Part shown: one piece after another, positions 32,747 through 42,078 of the stretch
Numbering within the stretch: the stretch's first letter is position 1
How the letters are laid out: every line of letters starts with the position of its first letter
Assembly (NCBI RefSeq): GCF_003584165.1
Contig: NZ_QXFJ01000030.1
Span: forward strand, 248,001-312,000
From: Flagellimonas aequoris
GTDB taxonomy: Bacteria > Bacteroidota > Bacteroidia > Flavobacteriales > Flavobacteriaceae
Reading direction: 5' to 3'
Length of the DNA: 64,000 nt
Notes under the pieces: generated by a model
What the model saw: the letters and a program-made list of their open reading frames with translations, nothing else
Database searches by the model: none
Told to the model about the DNA's origin: nothing
Translations under genes and position numbers: made by a program

Positions 32747-35203
32747 ATGGACTTTTTTTTGGATGTTGTACTGCCCATTCCCTTGGAAAGACTTTTTACC
32801 TATAAGATCACACCACAAGAAGCTGATTTTATAAAAAAAGGGATGAGGATTGGAGTACCTTTCGGCAAATCCAAAATATATACCGCGCTTGCTTACAGGG
32901 TGCACCGTGAAGCCCCCATTGCCTACGAACCCAAGGAAATCTACCAGATTTTGGATGAAATCCCCTTGGTCAATGAATTTCAACTAAAACATTGGGAATG
33001 GATAGCCGAGTACTATATGTGTACTTTGGGAGAAGTGATCCGAAGCGCCCTACCCAGTGCCTTCATGTTGGAAAGTGAGACTCTGGTCTTGTTGAACAAA
33101 GAGGTCCAAGTGGATGAAATGGACCTTCAGGATGACGAATTTCTGGTCTTTGAGGCCCTTCAACACCAATCGCATCTGCAAATAGGTGAAATCAGCGACA
33201 TTGTGGACAAGAAGAATGTATTGTCCCTTGTTAATAGACTGGTACAGAAAGGGGTGGTGCTTCAAAAAGAAGAGCTCTACGAGCAGTACAAACCCAAAAT
33301 GGTGCGCTATGTAAAACTTTCGGACACATATGGTGATGATGGGCAATTGGAAGCCTTGTTGAACGAACTCTCCCGAGCCCCCAAGCAAAGCCAAGTGGTG
33401 TTGACCCTTTTTCAGATTCAGGCCAAAAACAAAAAACCGATACCGATAGATGACTTGGAAAAGGAAAGTGGCAGCTCCAAGGCGGTGATCAAAGCTTTGA
33501 TCGACAAAGGGGTACTGGAAGAATACCACATCAGAAAGGATAGGGTAGAGCATGGTGATGCCTCAGAGGAATCCCGGAATATTGCTTTGAACGAATATCA
33601 GTCCAAGGCATTGGATGGCATTCAAGACTCCTTTGAAGACAAGAAACCGGTACTGTTACACGGGGTCACTTCATCAGGAAAGACTGAAGTGTACGTAAAA
33701 TTGATACAACAGTGTCTTGATGAAGGCAAGCAGGCGTTATATCTACTGCCCGAAATCGCGTTGACCTCCCAATTGATCAATAGGTTACAACATTATTTTG
33801 GGAACAAGGTTTCGGTATACCATTCCAAATATAGTATTCATGAAAGGGTGGAGGTGTGGAACAATGTATTGCACAATGCCGAAAAGGCCCAGATTGTCAT
33901 CGGTGCCCGATCCTCGTTGTTTTTGCCATATTCCAACCTTGGTTTGGTGGTGGTGGACGAGGAGCATGAGAGCTCCTTTAAGCAATTTGACCCGGCTCCA
34001 AGGTATCATGCCCGCGATGCGGCCATTGTTTTGGCTTCGCTCCACAGTTCCGATACCGTTTTGGGGTCTGCCACCCCGAGCATAGAGAGCATGTACAATG
34101 CCAAATCGGGAAAATACGGGTATGCCGCCATTCCTTATCGATTCGGAAACGTATTGATGCCTGATATCAATTTGGTGGATATTAAAGAAGCTACCCGAAA
34201 GAAACGAATGAAGGGGCATTTTTCCGAAATTTTGATCAATGCCATTGCGGAGGCCTTGGAAGAAGGGGAACAGGTAATCCTTTTCCAAAACCGAAGGGGG
34301 TTTGCGCCTGTAGTGGAGTGTACCACTTGTGGTCATGTGGCCCAGTGTCCCAATTGCGATGTGAGCCTTACGTATCATCAGCATCGGAATCAGCTACGTT
34401 GTCATTACTGTGGATACCATATGGCGTTACAGCAAGCGTGTTTGGCCTGTGGTAATGCCACTTTGGACAAGAAAGGGTTTGGTACGGAACAGATTCAGGA
34501 AGAATTGGGACAACTTTTCACCAAAGCGGCTGTCGGGCGCATGGACTTGGATACCACCAGGGGCAAATATGCCTATGAAAAGATCATTTCTGCTTTTGAA
34601 AACCAAGAAATGGACATTTTGGTAGGTACCCAAATGGTGACGAAAGGTCTCGACTTTAGGAATGTAAGTTTGGTGGGCATCATGAATGCGGACACCATGC
34701 TCAATTTTCCAGATTATCGTGCCCATGAACGCAGTTTTCAAATGCTGACCCAAGTGGCAGGTAGGGCAGGGCGTACCCAAAAACGTGGCAAGGTGTTGAT
34801 ACAGAGTTATAATCCATACCACCAGATCTTGCAACAGGTCACTACCAATGATTACGAAAAAATGTTCACCGAGCAGTTGTACGAAAGGGAGCAGTTTAAA
34901 TATCCACCTTTGGTGCGCATCATCAAGATTACCTTAAAGGATAGGGATTTCAATAAATTGAACGAGGCTTCGGATTGGTTGGCCAGTTCGTTGCGAAATG
35001 TGCTCAAGATTCCGGTACTGGGACCTGAATATCCACCCGTGGCCCGCATCCGTAGGGATTATTTAAAGAACGTCCTCATCAAGATACCTCGTGAATACCC
35101 CTTGGCACAAACAAAAAATAGCATTAAAAGAATCGAACGATCTTTTAATGCTATTTCCAAGTATAAAAGTGTAAGACTGGTCTACAATGTGGACCACATA
35201 TAA
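32747..35203 (+). CDS. priA: Primosomal protein N' (replication restart helicase)
   Basis: The 818-residue protein has an N-terminal 3'-DNA-binding domain, a winged-helix region, the helicase core (HGVTSSGKTEVY, VVVDEEHESSF, GSATPSIES), a cysteine-rich zinc module with eight Cys (CTTCGHVAQCPNC and CHYCGY, CLACGN), and a C-terminal domain. PriA restarts collapsed forks and loads the primosome. The end of the coding region contains a perfect 16-base inverted repeat (35116-35156). Its stop touches the stop of the convergent LytTR gene. Confidence 0.96.
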   Translation: MDFFLDVVLPIPLERLFTYKITPQEADFIKKGMRIGVPFGKSKIYTALAYRVHREAPIAYEPKEIYQILDEIPLVNEFQLKHWEWIAEYYMCTLGEVIRSALPSAFMLESETLVLLNKEVQVDEMDLQDDEFLVFEALQHQSHLQIGEISDIVDKKNVLSLVNRLVQKGVVLQKEELYEQYKPKMVRYVKLSDTYGDDGQLEALLNELSRAPKQSQVVLTLFQIQAKNKKPIPIDDLEKESGSSKAVIKALIDKGVLEEYHIRKDRVEHGDASEESRNIALNEYQSKALDGIQDSFEDKKPVLLHGVTSSGKTEVYVKLIQQCLDEGKQALYLLPEIALTSQLINRLQHYFGNKVSVYHSKYSIHERVEVWNNVLHNAEKAQIVIGARSSLFLPYSNLGLVVVDEEHESSFKQFDPAPRYHARDAAIVLASLHSSDTVLGSATPSIESMYNAKSGKYGYAAIPYRFGNVLMPDINLVDIKEATRKKRMKGHFSEILINAIAEALEEGEQVILFQNRRGFAPVVECTTCGHVAQCPNCDVSLTYHQHRNQLRCHYCGYHMALQQACLACGNATLDKKGFGTEQIQEELGQLFTKAAVGRMDLDTTRGKYAYEKIISAFENQEMDILVGTQMVTKGLDFRNVSLVGIMNADTMLNFPDYRAHERSFQMLTQVAGRAGRTQKRGKVLIQSYNPYHQILQQVTTNDYEKMFTEQLYEREQFKYPPLVRIIKITLKDRDFNKLNEASDWLASSLRNVLKIPVLGPEYPPVARIRRDYLKNVLIKIPREYPLAQTKNSIKRIERSFNAISKYKSVRLVYNVDHI
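35116..35156. repeat. Perfect 16-base inverted repeat inside the priA 3' end
   Basis: AAATAGCATTAAAAGA (35116-35131) is the exact reverse complement of TCTTTTAATGCTATTT (35141-35156), with nine bases between. It is coding (PriA residues NSIKRIERSFNAIS region) yet forms a strong hairpin about 50 bases before the stop. Confidence 0.85.
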
Positions 35204-35896
35204 TTATACGTTGGCAAGTGCTTCAGCCAGCTCGGTTTTCTTGTTTCGGCTCAATGGAATCTGTCTTCCCCCAACTTCAACATTTTTACTGTTGAATTTT
35301 TCTATCTTCTCCAGATTCACAATATAAGACTTGTGGATACGAAGGAATTTTTCGGCAGGCAACTGCTTTTCGAAAGACTTCATGGTGGAGAGGATTACGA
35401 TATTGGCCTCATCGGTCACCAATTTGATGTAATCTCCCAACGCTTCGATCCATTTAATGTCGTTTAATATAACCTTTCGTTTTTTAAGGTTGCTTTTCAC
35501 AAAGATGTGCTCTTCGTCCTCATCCACCCTGTTCATTTGCTCAAATTTGGCAACGGCTCTTTTTACAGAGGCTTCAAAACGGGCCAGGGTAATGGGTTTG
35601 TGAAGGTAATCGGTTACGTCGTAGTCAAAAGCTTTAAGTGCATAATCAGGTTTTCCTGTGATCAAAATAACCTGTGGTGGGTTCTCTAGGGCCTCTAAAA
35701 GGTCAAAACCACTAATGATAGGCATTTCTACATCGAGGAAAATAAGGTCGACTTCGTGGTTTTTCAGGCCATTTTTGGCTTCAATGGCGTTGCTGTATTC
35801 AGCAACCAAAGCAAGATGTGGATGATTGTTGACCAATTTAGCAACGGCCATCCGCTGCATGGAAGAATCGTCTACAATTATACTTTTTAATTTCAT
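35204..35896 (-). CDS. LytTR-family response regulator
   Basis: The 230-residue protein has a receiver domain with phosphoacceptor Asp55 in DLIFLDVEMP and Lys in ITGKPDYA, and a LytTR DNA-binding domain from about 130 (FVKSNLKKRKVILNDI, EKFLRIHKSYIVNL). LytTR regulators bind paired direct repeats and often control surface or motility genes. No histidine kinase is adjacent, so its partner lies elsewhere. The gene is separated from rpsF by a 236-base AT-rich gap. Confidence 0.93.
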   Translation of the reverse strand: MKLKSIIVDDSSMQRMAVAKLVNNHPHLALVAEYSNAIEAKNGLKNHEVDLIFLDVEMPIISGFDLLEALENPPQVILITGKPDYALKAFDYDVTDYLHKPITLARFEASVKRAVAKFEQMNRVDEDEEHIFVKSNLKKRKVILNDIKWIEALGDYIKLVTDEANIVILSTMKSFEKQLPAEKFLRIHKSYIVNLEKIEKFNSKNVEVGGRQIPLSRNKKTELAEALANV

Positions 35897-36079
35897 AGAA
35901 TGGGGTGATTTGTAGGGTTTTAAATCATCGGCAAATTACACAAAAATGACGGTTAAGAGCAACAAAAGATGTAAACATGGTCTATTTTGTTGTGTATATT
36001 GCCATATACGTTATTTAGGTTTATTGGGTTTGTCATTGTTAATAACTCTTGTACTTTAAACGAAGTTTTTTCGCTTTTC

Positions 36080-36110
36080 TTGCAGGGCGAAATAAATATT
36101 ACTACTTTTG
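36080..36110 (+). promoter_or_regulatory. Promoter of the rpsF-rpsR-rplI operon
   Basis: TACTTTTG (36103-36110) fits the Bacteroidota -7 box and a TTG at 36080-36082 lies 20 bases upstream as a -33 element. The ATG of rpsF is 23 bases after the box. Confidence 0.65.
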
Positions 36111-36132
36111 CGCTCCTTTAAAATATATAATA

Positions 36133-36471
36133 ATGAACCATTACGAAACTGTTTTCATTTTGAATCCCGTTCTGTCTGAAACACAGATAGAGGAAACAGT
36201 CAAGAAATTTGAGGATTTTTTGATTAACAATGGTGCCAAAATGGTCTCCAAGGAAGATTGGGGACTTAAGAAATTGGCCTATCCCATTCAGCACAAGAAA
36301 AGTGGTTTTTACCACTTGTTCGAATTCACAGCCCCTGGTGAGGCCATCGGTCCTTACGAGGTGGAATTCAGGAGAGATGAGCGCGTTATGCGTTTTTTGA
36401 CCGTTAAGTTGGACAAGCATGCAATTGCTTGGGCAGAAAAACGTAGAACCAAATTAAAAGCAAAGGCATAG
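36133..36471 (+). CDS. rpsF: 30S ribosomal protein S6
   Basis: The 112-residue protein begins MNHYETVFILNPVL, the usual S6 start; an upstream reading from 36049 is too long and runs over the promoter. It shows the S6 strand LAYPIQHKKSGFYHLFEF and FRRDERVMRFLTV. S6 pairs with S18 in the platform of the small subunit, which matches the next gene three bases downstream. The three-gene order rpsF-rpsR-rplI is that of many bacteria, here without ssb. Confidence 0.97.
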   Translation: MNHYETVFILNPVLSETQIEETVKKFEDFLINNGAKMVSKEDWGLKKLAYPIQHKKSGFYHLFEFTAPGEAIGPYEVEFRRDERVMRFLTVKLDKHAIAWAEKRRTKLKAKA

Positions 36472-36474
36472 GTT

Positions 36475-36771
36475 ATGGCATCTATTGAACAACAAGCAAA
36501 AGCAAAAAAAGACGGGGAAATCAGATATTTGACCCCGCTGAACATTGAGACCAACAAGCAAAAGAAGTATTGTAGGTTCAAAAAATCAGGTATCAAGTAC
36601 ATCGATTACAAAGATCCTGATTTCTTGATGAAGTTGGTGAACGAGCAAGGAAAATTGCTTCCTCGCAGACTTACCGGTACTTCCTTGAAATACCAGAGAA
36701 AAGTGGCCCAGGCCGTTAAGCGTGCCCGTCACATTGCGTTAATGCCGTACGTTGGCGATATGTTGAAATAA
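36475..36771 (+). CDS. rpsR: 30S ribosomal protein S18
   Basis: The 98-residue protein carries the S18 core [20 protein letters not shown] and [22 protein letters not shown]. It binds S6 in the small subunit. It lacks the N-terminal zinc-ribbon-like cysteines seen in some S18, having a single cysteine in QKKYCRFKK. It starts three bases after rpsF. Confidence 0.97.
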   Translation: MASIEQQAKAKKDGEIRYLTPLNIETNKQKKYCRFKKSGIKYIDYKDPDFLMKLVNEQGKLLPRRLTGTSLKYQRKVAQAVKRARHIALMPYVGDMLK

Positions 36772-36784
36772 AAAATACCGAAGA

Positions 36785-37237
36785 ATGGAACTTATTCTAA
36801 GAGAAGATGTACAGGATTTGGGATTTAAGGATGATATCGTTTCCGTAAAGAACGGTTACGGCAGAAACTACCTGATCCCACAAGGTTTGGCCACATTGGC
36901 CACTCCATCAGCCAAAAAAGTTTTGGCCGAGAACCTTAAGCAAAGAGCCCACAAAGAGAAGAAAATCGTTGATGAGGCCAACAAGATTGCCGAAGCCCTA
37001 AAACAATTGGAAATCCGTATCGCTGCCAAGGCTGGTGCGGGCGATAAATTGTTCGGATCTGTGACCAACATTGATTTGGCAGAGGCTTTGGACAAAGAAG
37101 GACACCAAATCGAGCGAAAGTTCATCAATATTAAAGGTGGAGCGATCAAACGAGTGGGACCTTACGAAGCGGTGATCAGACTTCACAGGGAAGTTGTAGT
37201 AGAATTCCCTTTTGAGGTTGTTGCTGAAGCGAAGTAA
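36785..37237 (+). CDS. rplI: 50S ribosomal protein L9
   Basis: The 150-residue protein begins MELILREDVQDLGFKDD and has the L9 signature GYGRNYLIPQGLA, a long helix linker and a C-terminal domain (VTNIDLAEALDKEGH). L9 helps maintain reading frame on the ribosome. It is the last gene of the operon and is followed by a terminator. Confidence 0.97.
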   Translation: MELILREDVQDLGFKDDIVSVKNGYGRNYLIPQGLATLATPSAKKVLAENLKQRAHKEKKIVDEANKIAEALKQLEIRIAAKAGAGDKLFGSVTNIDLAEALDKEGHQIERKFINIKGGAIKRVGPYEAVIRLHREVVVEFPFEVVAEAK

Positions 37238-37266
37238 CATACTGTAATAAGTATTTGGAAATAAAG

Positions 37267-37295
37267 AGGGCTATGTTCGCATAGCCCTTTTTTTA
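37267..37295 (+). terminator. Terminator of the rpsF-rplI operon
   Basis: AGGGCTATG (37267-37275) pairs with CATAGCCCT (37280-37288) around a UUCG loop and is followed by a T-run. Confidence 0.93.
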
Positions 37296-37325
37296 TATGG
37301 ATTTTTCGAAGACAACAAGACGGAT

Positions 37326-37333
37326 TATTTTTG
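37326..37333 (+). promoter_or_regulatory. -7 box giving a near-leaderless transcript of the DUF6495 gene
   Basis: TATTTTTG (37326-37333) fits TAnnTTTG. The ATG at 37338 is only four bases after the box, near the position where transcription should start. Confidence 0.5.
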
Positions 37334-37337
37334 CACC

Positions 37338-37808
37338 ATGAAATACAAAAGACTTTCTAAAGAACAATTGGAGGAACTGCACCCGGAGTTCATCAACTTT
37401 TTGGCAACACAATCCATAACCGCCGAAGAATGGATAACACTTAAGACCGAAAAGCCCGAAGTCGCCGAGGAGGAAATCGATGTGTTCAGCGATTTGATCT
37501 GGGAAGGCGTACTTTCCAAAGTGGAATATTTGGAAAATATCTCGGAACGGCACATGCACCTGTTTCATCTGACGGATAAAGAGATGAAGCTTCTTTCCGT
37601 AAAGGTGATGAATCCTGAAATAGACCTACGGACCAAAGTCGGTTTTGATTGGTTCAAGCGTAACTTTCAATCGGATTTTGTGGAATACCTAACCGCGTCC
37701 AAAGCCTACGGGGAAGATAAAAACGTGGACAAGTTCGAATTGATCAAGCAAGGAGCAGTAATCACCAAAGGAGATTTGTATAAGTGGTTCGATCAGATTA
37801 TGGAATGA
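37338..37808 (+). CDS. DUF6495-family protein
   Basis: The 156-residue protein is soluble, acidic and mostly helical, with the family start KYKRLSKEQLEELHPEF, and the conserved KPEVAEEEIDVFSDLIW (about 50-66) and SKVEYLENISERHMHLF. It is specific to Bacteroidota and its function is unknown. The promoter box places its transcription start at or near the ATG. It lies alone between the rplI terminator and hisS. Confidence 0.82.
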   Translation: MKYKRLSKEQLEELHPEFINFLATQSITAEEWITLKTEKPEVAEEEIDVFSDLIWEGVLSKVEYLENISERHMHLFHLTDKEMKLLSVKVMNPEIDLRTKVGFDWFKRNFQSDFVEYLTASKAYGEDKNVDKFELIKQGAVITKGDLYKWFDQIME

Positions 37809-37868
37809 TTCAGGGGTTTAGGGTAAATGGTTTTTGGGAAAGGATGCTATTCATTAGCATATAAAAAT

Positions 37869-37903
37869 ATCATTCCAATGGAGCGAAGCGACTGAAGAAT
37901 CCC
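37869..37903 (+). repeat. REP-like dispersed repeat, diverged copy 3
   Basis: It reads TATCATTCCAATGGAGCG and then AAGCGACTGAAGAATCCC, a diverged copy of the unit at 2597-2632 and 40105-40140, between the DUF6495 gene and hisS. Confidence 0.6.
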
Positions 37904-37925
37904 TTAACCTTTCATACCCATGCCC

Positions 37926-37954
37926 TTGATCCTTTACCCAAAACCGTATATTTG
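37926..37954 (+). promoter_or_regulatory. Promoter of hisS
   Basis: TATATTTG (37947-37954) is preceded by TTG at 37926-37928 with 18 bases between, a good Bacteroidota promoter. The ATG follows 19 bases after the box. Confidence 0.65.
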
Positions 37955-37973
37955 CACGAGAATTTGAAATTAC

Positions 37974-39362
37974 ATGGCACAGAAACCATCCATTCCCAAG
38001 GGAACCCGTGATTTTTCACCCGCTGAGGTGTCCAAGCGTATCTATATCATCCAGACCATAAAAAAGCATTTTGAAACCTACGGTTTTCAGCCTATCGAGA
38101 CACCTTCCTTTGAAAATTCGGAGACGCTCATGGGCAAGTATGGGGATGAAGGGGACCGCTTGATCTTTAAGATCTTGAATTCTGGGGATTTTATTTCCAA
38201 GGTGGATGATGTGACCTACAGCTCCAAAAATTCAGCATCACTTACCCAAAAAATTTCTGAAAAAGCCTTGCGCTATGACCTTACCGTGCCCTTTGCCCGT
38301 TACGTGGTCATGCATCAGAATGAAATTGATTTTCCTTTCAAGCGCTACCAAATCCAACCCGTTTGGCGTGCCGATAGGCCCCAAAAAGGACGTTTCCGTG
38401 AATTTTACCAATGCGATGCCGATGTGGTAGGTGCCGATTCGTTGTTGCAAGAAGTGGAATTTGTGCAGTTGTACGATGCCGTGTTCACCGATTTGGGATT
38501 GAAAGGCTGTACCATTAAAATCAATAACAGAAAAATTCTTTCAGGCATTGCCGAAGTGATCGGGGCCAAGCATTTGTTGGTCGATTTTACCGTGGCTCTC
38601 GATAAATTGGACAAGATAGGAGAGGAGAAGGTGAAGGCCGAAATGATGGGAAAGGGCATTTCCGAAACGGCTATTGCCAAGGCTCAACCGTTGTTTGAAA
38701 TGTCAGGCTCTGCCTCGGAACAATTGGAGCAACTCAAAACCTTGCTTGCCAATTCAGAAGTGGGTATGAGGGGTGTTTCCGAATTGGAGGAAATTATTTC
38801 TACGGTGGACATGATAGGACTTCAATCCAGTCATTTACTATTGGATGTGACCCTTGCAAGGGGTCTAAACTACTATACTGGTGCCATTTTTGAGGTTGCT
38901 GCCCCTGAAGGCGTGAGCATGGGTTCCATAGGTGGTGGTGGCCGTTATGACGACCTAACCGGCATTTTCGGCCTGCCAAATGTAAGTGGTGTGGGCATTT
39001 CTTTCGGTTTGGACCGTATTTATCTCGTATTGGAAGAATTGGACCTGTTTCCAGATAGTTTGGATACTTCGTTGGATGTGCTTTGCCTCAATTTCGGTAA
39101 AGGTGAGGGACTGGCTTCCTTGAAGTTGGTATCAACCTTAAGAAAAGCTGGCCTTCGTGCTGATTTATACCCGTCTGATGCCAAAGTGCAAAAACAGTTC
39201 AAATATGCCGATAAAAGAAATGTCCCCTATGTGATTCTATTGGGGGAGCAGGAACTTGCAGAAGGGAAATTCGTGGTCAAGAATATGAAAACGGGCGACC
39301 AAAAATCGTACGACTTGGATGCTGCCAAACAATTTGCCGAAGCCATCAAATCCGACTTTTGA
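37974..39362 (+). CDS. hisS: Histidine-tRNA ligase
   Basis: The 462-residue class II synthetase shows [10 protein letters not shown], motif 1 around [15 protein letters not shown] ([11 protein letters not shown]), motif 2 [22 protein letters not shown], the histidine-site ARGLNYYTG and motif 3 [10 protein letters not shown], then an anticodon-binding domain. It charges tRNA-His with histidine in the cytoplasm. Its 3' end overlaps the convergent NUDIX gene by 17 bases. Confidence 0.97.
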   Translation: MAQKPSIPKGTRDFSPAEVSKRIYIIQTIKKHFETYGFQPIETPSFENSETLMGKYGDEGDRLIFKILNSGDFISKVDDVTYSSKNSASLTQKISEKALRYDLTVPFARYVVMHQNEIDFPFKRYQIQPVWRADRPQKGRFREFYQCDADVVGADSLLQEVEFVQLYDAVFTDLGLKGCTIKINNRKILSGIAEVIGAKHLLVDFTVALDKLDKIGEEKVKAEMMGKGISETAIAKAQPLFEMSGSASEQLEQLKTLLANSEVGMRGVSELEEIISTVDMIGLQSSHLLLDVTLARGLNYYTGAIFEVAAPEGVSMGSIGGGGRYDDLTGIFGLPNVSGVGISFGLDRIYLVLEELDLFPDSLDTSLDVLCLNFGKGEGLASLKLVSTLRKAGLRADLYPSDAKVQKQFKYADKRNVPYVILLGEQELAEGKFVVKNMKTGDQKSYDLDAAKQFAEAIKSDF

Positions 39363-39894
39363 TTTCCTTTACGATGGTTTTGTAATAGGTTGGGCCATGG
39401 GGCACATACTTGGCAACATTGGCCAGCCCCCAAGTTTCCTCGGCAAACTTGAACAATGGAATCAATGCTAGGTCATCCACCTCGCTGTCTTGTTTGGTCA
39501 ATGCACCAAGCGGAACCTTCAATTCACACAGGAAAATATGGTGGAGTTCGGCATCAATAAAATCTTCGGATATTTTATGGACAGCTTTAAAAGTTCCGAT
39601 GGGTTCCAAATCCTTTTGGGTAATGTGAAGTCCCACTTCCTCTTTCACTTCGCGTACCGCAGCCAAGGAAATGTTTTCACCAGCAGCTACATGCCCAGCT
39701 ACCGAGACGTCCCACAACAAAGGGTGGGTGTCTTTGTGTTTTCCCCGTTGTTGGATCAGTACCCGACCATCCTTGGTGTACAGCCAAACATGGATGGTGG
39801 GATGGAGTAGACCTTTTCGATGCGCTTCGGATTTTAAACAGGACTGTCCCGTTGGGTTGCCCTGTTCGTCCAAAATGTCTACATATTCATCCAT
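39346..39894 (-). CDS. NUDIX hydrolase, IPP-isomerase-like
   Basis: The 182-residue protein has a complete NUDIX box, [20 protein letters not shown] followed by VGL, with the REVKEE metal-binding core. The N-terminus [15 protein letters not shown] and [13 protein letters not shown] resemble the isopentenyl-diphosphate isomerase-like YfcD group, which hydrolyse nucleoside or other diphosphates. The substrate cannot be read. It overlaps the hisS 3' end and is transcribed away from the palindromes that follow. Confidence 0.85.
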   Translation of the reverse strand: MDEYVDILDEQGNPTGQSCLKSEAHRKGLLHPTIHVWLYTKDGRVLIQQRGKHKDTHPLLWDVSVAGHVAAGENISLAAVREVKEEVGLHITQKDLEPIGTFKAVHKISEDFIDAELHHIFLCELKVPLGALTKQDSEVDDLALIPLFKFAEETWGLANVAKYVPHGPTYYKTIVKEIKSRI

Positions 39895-39959
39895 ACCCCT
39901 AAAGATAAGAAATTGTCATATGGAGGGGAGGTAAAATGTTTTAAATGAACAGGCCAACC

Positions 39960-40078
39960 TGTCAATTCGAGTGATTTTTCAGAATGAAATAAAGAAAAAT
40001 TGTATCGAGAATTAGATTCCGAGTAGAGGAAAATTGTTCTCGATACAAAATACTTTCAGCATTTCACTCGAACTGACA
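39960..40078. repeat. Long imperfect palindrome between the NUDIX and M42 genes
   Basis: The outer arms TGTCAATTCGAGTGA (39960-39974) and TCACTCGAACTGACA (40064-40078) pair with one mismatch, and the inner arms TGTATCGAGAA (40001-40011) and TTCTCGATACA (40037-40047) pair perfectly. The spacing between the arms is the same kind of nested hairpin seen in REP-like elements of Flavobacteria. Confidence 0.75.
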
Positions 40079-40103
40079 ATTCACGTTATAAAACAGCTCA
40101 AAA

Positions 40104-40177
40104 ATGTCATTCTGAAGGAGCTTTGCGACTGAAGAATCTAATCTATCATCGGATTCTTCGCTACGCTCAGAATGACC
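40104..40177. repeat. REP-like repeat copy 2, palindromic form
   Basis: The left arm TGTCATTCTGAAGGAGC (from 40105) continues through GACTGAAGAATCT; the right arm GGATTCTTCGCTACGC and CTCAGAATGACC folds back on it. The left arm is nearly the unit at 2597-2632. Here both arms are present, so this is the fullest copy. Confidence 0.75.
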
Positions 40178-40182
40178 ATTGG

Positions 40183-41271
40183 TTAATCAAAATAGCTGAA
40201 CGTTTCTCCCTCTTTTATGGTCAACAAGGTTTCATAGATCAGGCGAATCACATTTTCCACGTCGTCCTTGTGTACCGTTTCCACAGTGGTATGCATATAG
40301 CGCAAGGGAAGGGAAATCAAAGCTGAGGCTACACCACCGTTACTGTAGGCAAAGGCGTCGGTGTCCGTTCCGGTAAATCGGGATGCGGCCAATCGTTGGA
40401 ATGGTATTTTTTTTGTTTCGGCCGTTTCAATGATGCGTTCCCTTAACTTGTTCTGTACCGCAGGAGCATAGGAAACCACGGGTCCTGAACCAATCATGGT
40501 CTCGCCTTCTTTCTTTTTGTCGATCATAGGGGTGGTAGTGTCGTGGCAAACATCCGTCACGATGGCAACGTTTGGTTTGATGGTCTGCGTAATCATCTCG
40601 GCACCGCGAAGTCCAATTTCTTCTTGTACAGAATTGGTCACATAGAGTCCAAAAGGCAGTTTTTGCTTGTTCTCGTGCAGTAATCGGGCCACTTCGGCAA
40701 TCATGAATCCGCCAACACGGTTGTCCAAGGCACGACAAACAAACTTGTCCTTGTTCAAAATCTGGAATTGATCAGGGTAGGTGATCACACAGCCTACATG
40801 TACACCCATTTTTTCCACTTCAGCCTTGTCTTTAGCACCGATGTCGATAAAGATGTTCTCCAATTTTGGCGGCTCCTCCTTGGCACGGTCACGGGTATGG
40901 ATGGCCGGCCATCCAAAAACTCCTTTCACTACCCCATTTTTAGTATGGATGTCCACCCATTTGGATGGTGCTATCTGGTGGTCACTTCCTCCATTACGAA
41001 TAACGTAAAGCAGTCCATTATCGGTGATATAATTGACGTACCAGGAAATTTCATCGGAATGTCCCTCAATGACAACCTTGTATTTCGCCTTTGGATTGAT
41101 GACGGCTACCGCAGTACCGTAGGTATCCGTGATAAATTCGTCCACATAGGGTTTTAGGTAGTCCATCCAAATTTTTTGGCCCTCCCATTCATAACCGGTA
41201 GGTGATGGGTTGTTCAAGTATTTTTCTAGAAATTCTAGGGACTTTTTATTGATGATCTTTGCTGATGCCAT
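40183..41271 (-). CDS. M42-family aminopeptidase/endoglucanase-like metallopeptidase
   Basis: The 362-residue protein has the M42 dinuclear-metal residues: GHSDEISW (His and Asp), ALDNRVGGFMIAE with the bridging Asp, NSVQEEIGLRGAE with Glu-Glu and VTDVCHDTTTP. SRFTGTDTDAFAYSNGG carries a later ligand region. M42 enzymes form large tetrahedral complexes that trim N-terminal residues from peptides in the cytoplasm. No signal peptide is present. The start at 41271 (MASAKIINKKS) is well placed. Confidence 0.93.
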   Translation of the reverse strand: MASAKIINKKSLEFLEKYLNNPSPTGYEWEGQKIWMDYLKPYVDEFITDTYGTAVAVINPKAKYKVVIEGHSDEISWYVNYITDNGLLYVIRNGGSDHQIAPSKWVDIHTKNGVVKGVFGWPAIHTRDRAKEEPPKLENIFIDIGAKDKAEVEKMGVHVGCVITYPDQFQILNKDKFVCRALDNRVGGFMIAEVARLLHENKQKLPFGLYVTNSVQEEIGLRGAEMITQTIKPNVAIVTDVCHDTTTPMIDKKKEGETMIGSGPVVSYAPAVQNKLRERIIETAETKKIPFQRLAASRFTGTDTDAFAYSNGGVASALISLPLRYMHTTVETVHKDDVENVIRLIYETLLTIKEGETFSYFD

Positions 41272-41364
41272 ACGTCTGATTTAGTACACAAACATAAGAA
41301 TATTCACTTTTATTTAATAGCCAAATCATACCTTTATATGTAATTTTGGCAGGACTTTTGACAA

Positions 41365-42078
41365 ATGAACCGCATGTTTCGTAGTGCTATTTTAGGTGTC
41401 TTCCTTATGATTTGGTCCCTTGGATTTTCGCAAGAGACCGAAAGGGATTCTATTTTGTTTCCGAAGGATACCGCGGAGGATTACTACGTTCGGTTCGAAG
41501 GGGATTCCATTTTATTGAGTTCCATTGAACTGGATGAAGTCTACATTTTTGGCAAGTTGGAATTTGCCGACAAGAATGAACGTCTTCGGTATTTGATCCT
41601 TCGCAGAAAGACCCTGAAAGTATACCCGTATGCAAAAATGGCCGCTGAGCGTTTGGTGGAACTGAACGATAGTTTGCAACATATCACTAAGAAACGCCAT
41701 CAAAAAAAATACACCAAAAAGGTCCAAAAGTACATCGAGGAGGAATTTTCGGGAGAGCTTAAAAAATTGACACGAACCGAAGGACAGATTTTGGTGAAAT
41801 TGATACACAGACAAACTGGGGAGACCGCTTTTGATTTGGTGAAGGAATTGCGGAGCGGGTGGCGCGCCTTTTGGTACAATACCACTGCCAGTATGTTCAA
41901 AATCAGTTTAAAAGAGGAATTTCGGCCCGAACAAGTCCATGAGGATTATTTGATAGAGGACATCCTGCAGCGTGCCTTTTCAGCGAATCAATTGGTACGG
42001 CAAAAATCGGTTTTGGACTACGATTACGCCCAGTTGACCAATAAGTGGAAAAGTAAGCCCACTGCCTCTAAAAACTAG
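41365..42078 (+). CDS. DUF4294-family secreted protein
   Basis: The 237-residue protein has a signal peptide (MNRMFRSAILGVFLMIWSLGFS) and the DUF4294 domain from about 50 onward: VYIFGKLEFADKNERLRY, then KTLKVYPYAKMAAERL and a helical LTRTEGQILVKLIHRQTG. It is a Bacteroidota family with unknown function, probably periplasmic. Its stop overlaps that of the convergent DUF6095 gene by four bases. Confidence 0.82.
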   Translation: MNRMFRSAILGVFLMIWSLGFSQETERDSILFPKDTAEDYYVRFEGDSILLSSIELDEVYIFGKLEFADKNERLRYLILRRKTLKVYPYAKMAAERLVELNDSLQHITKKRHQKKYTKKVQKYIEEEFSGELKKLTRTEGQILVKLIHRQTGETAFDLVKELRSGWRAFWYNTTASMFKISLKEEFRPEQVHEDYLIEDILQRAFSANQLVRQKSVLDYDYAQLTNKWKSKPTASKN

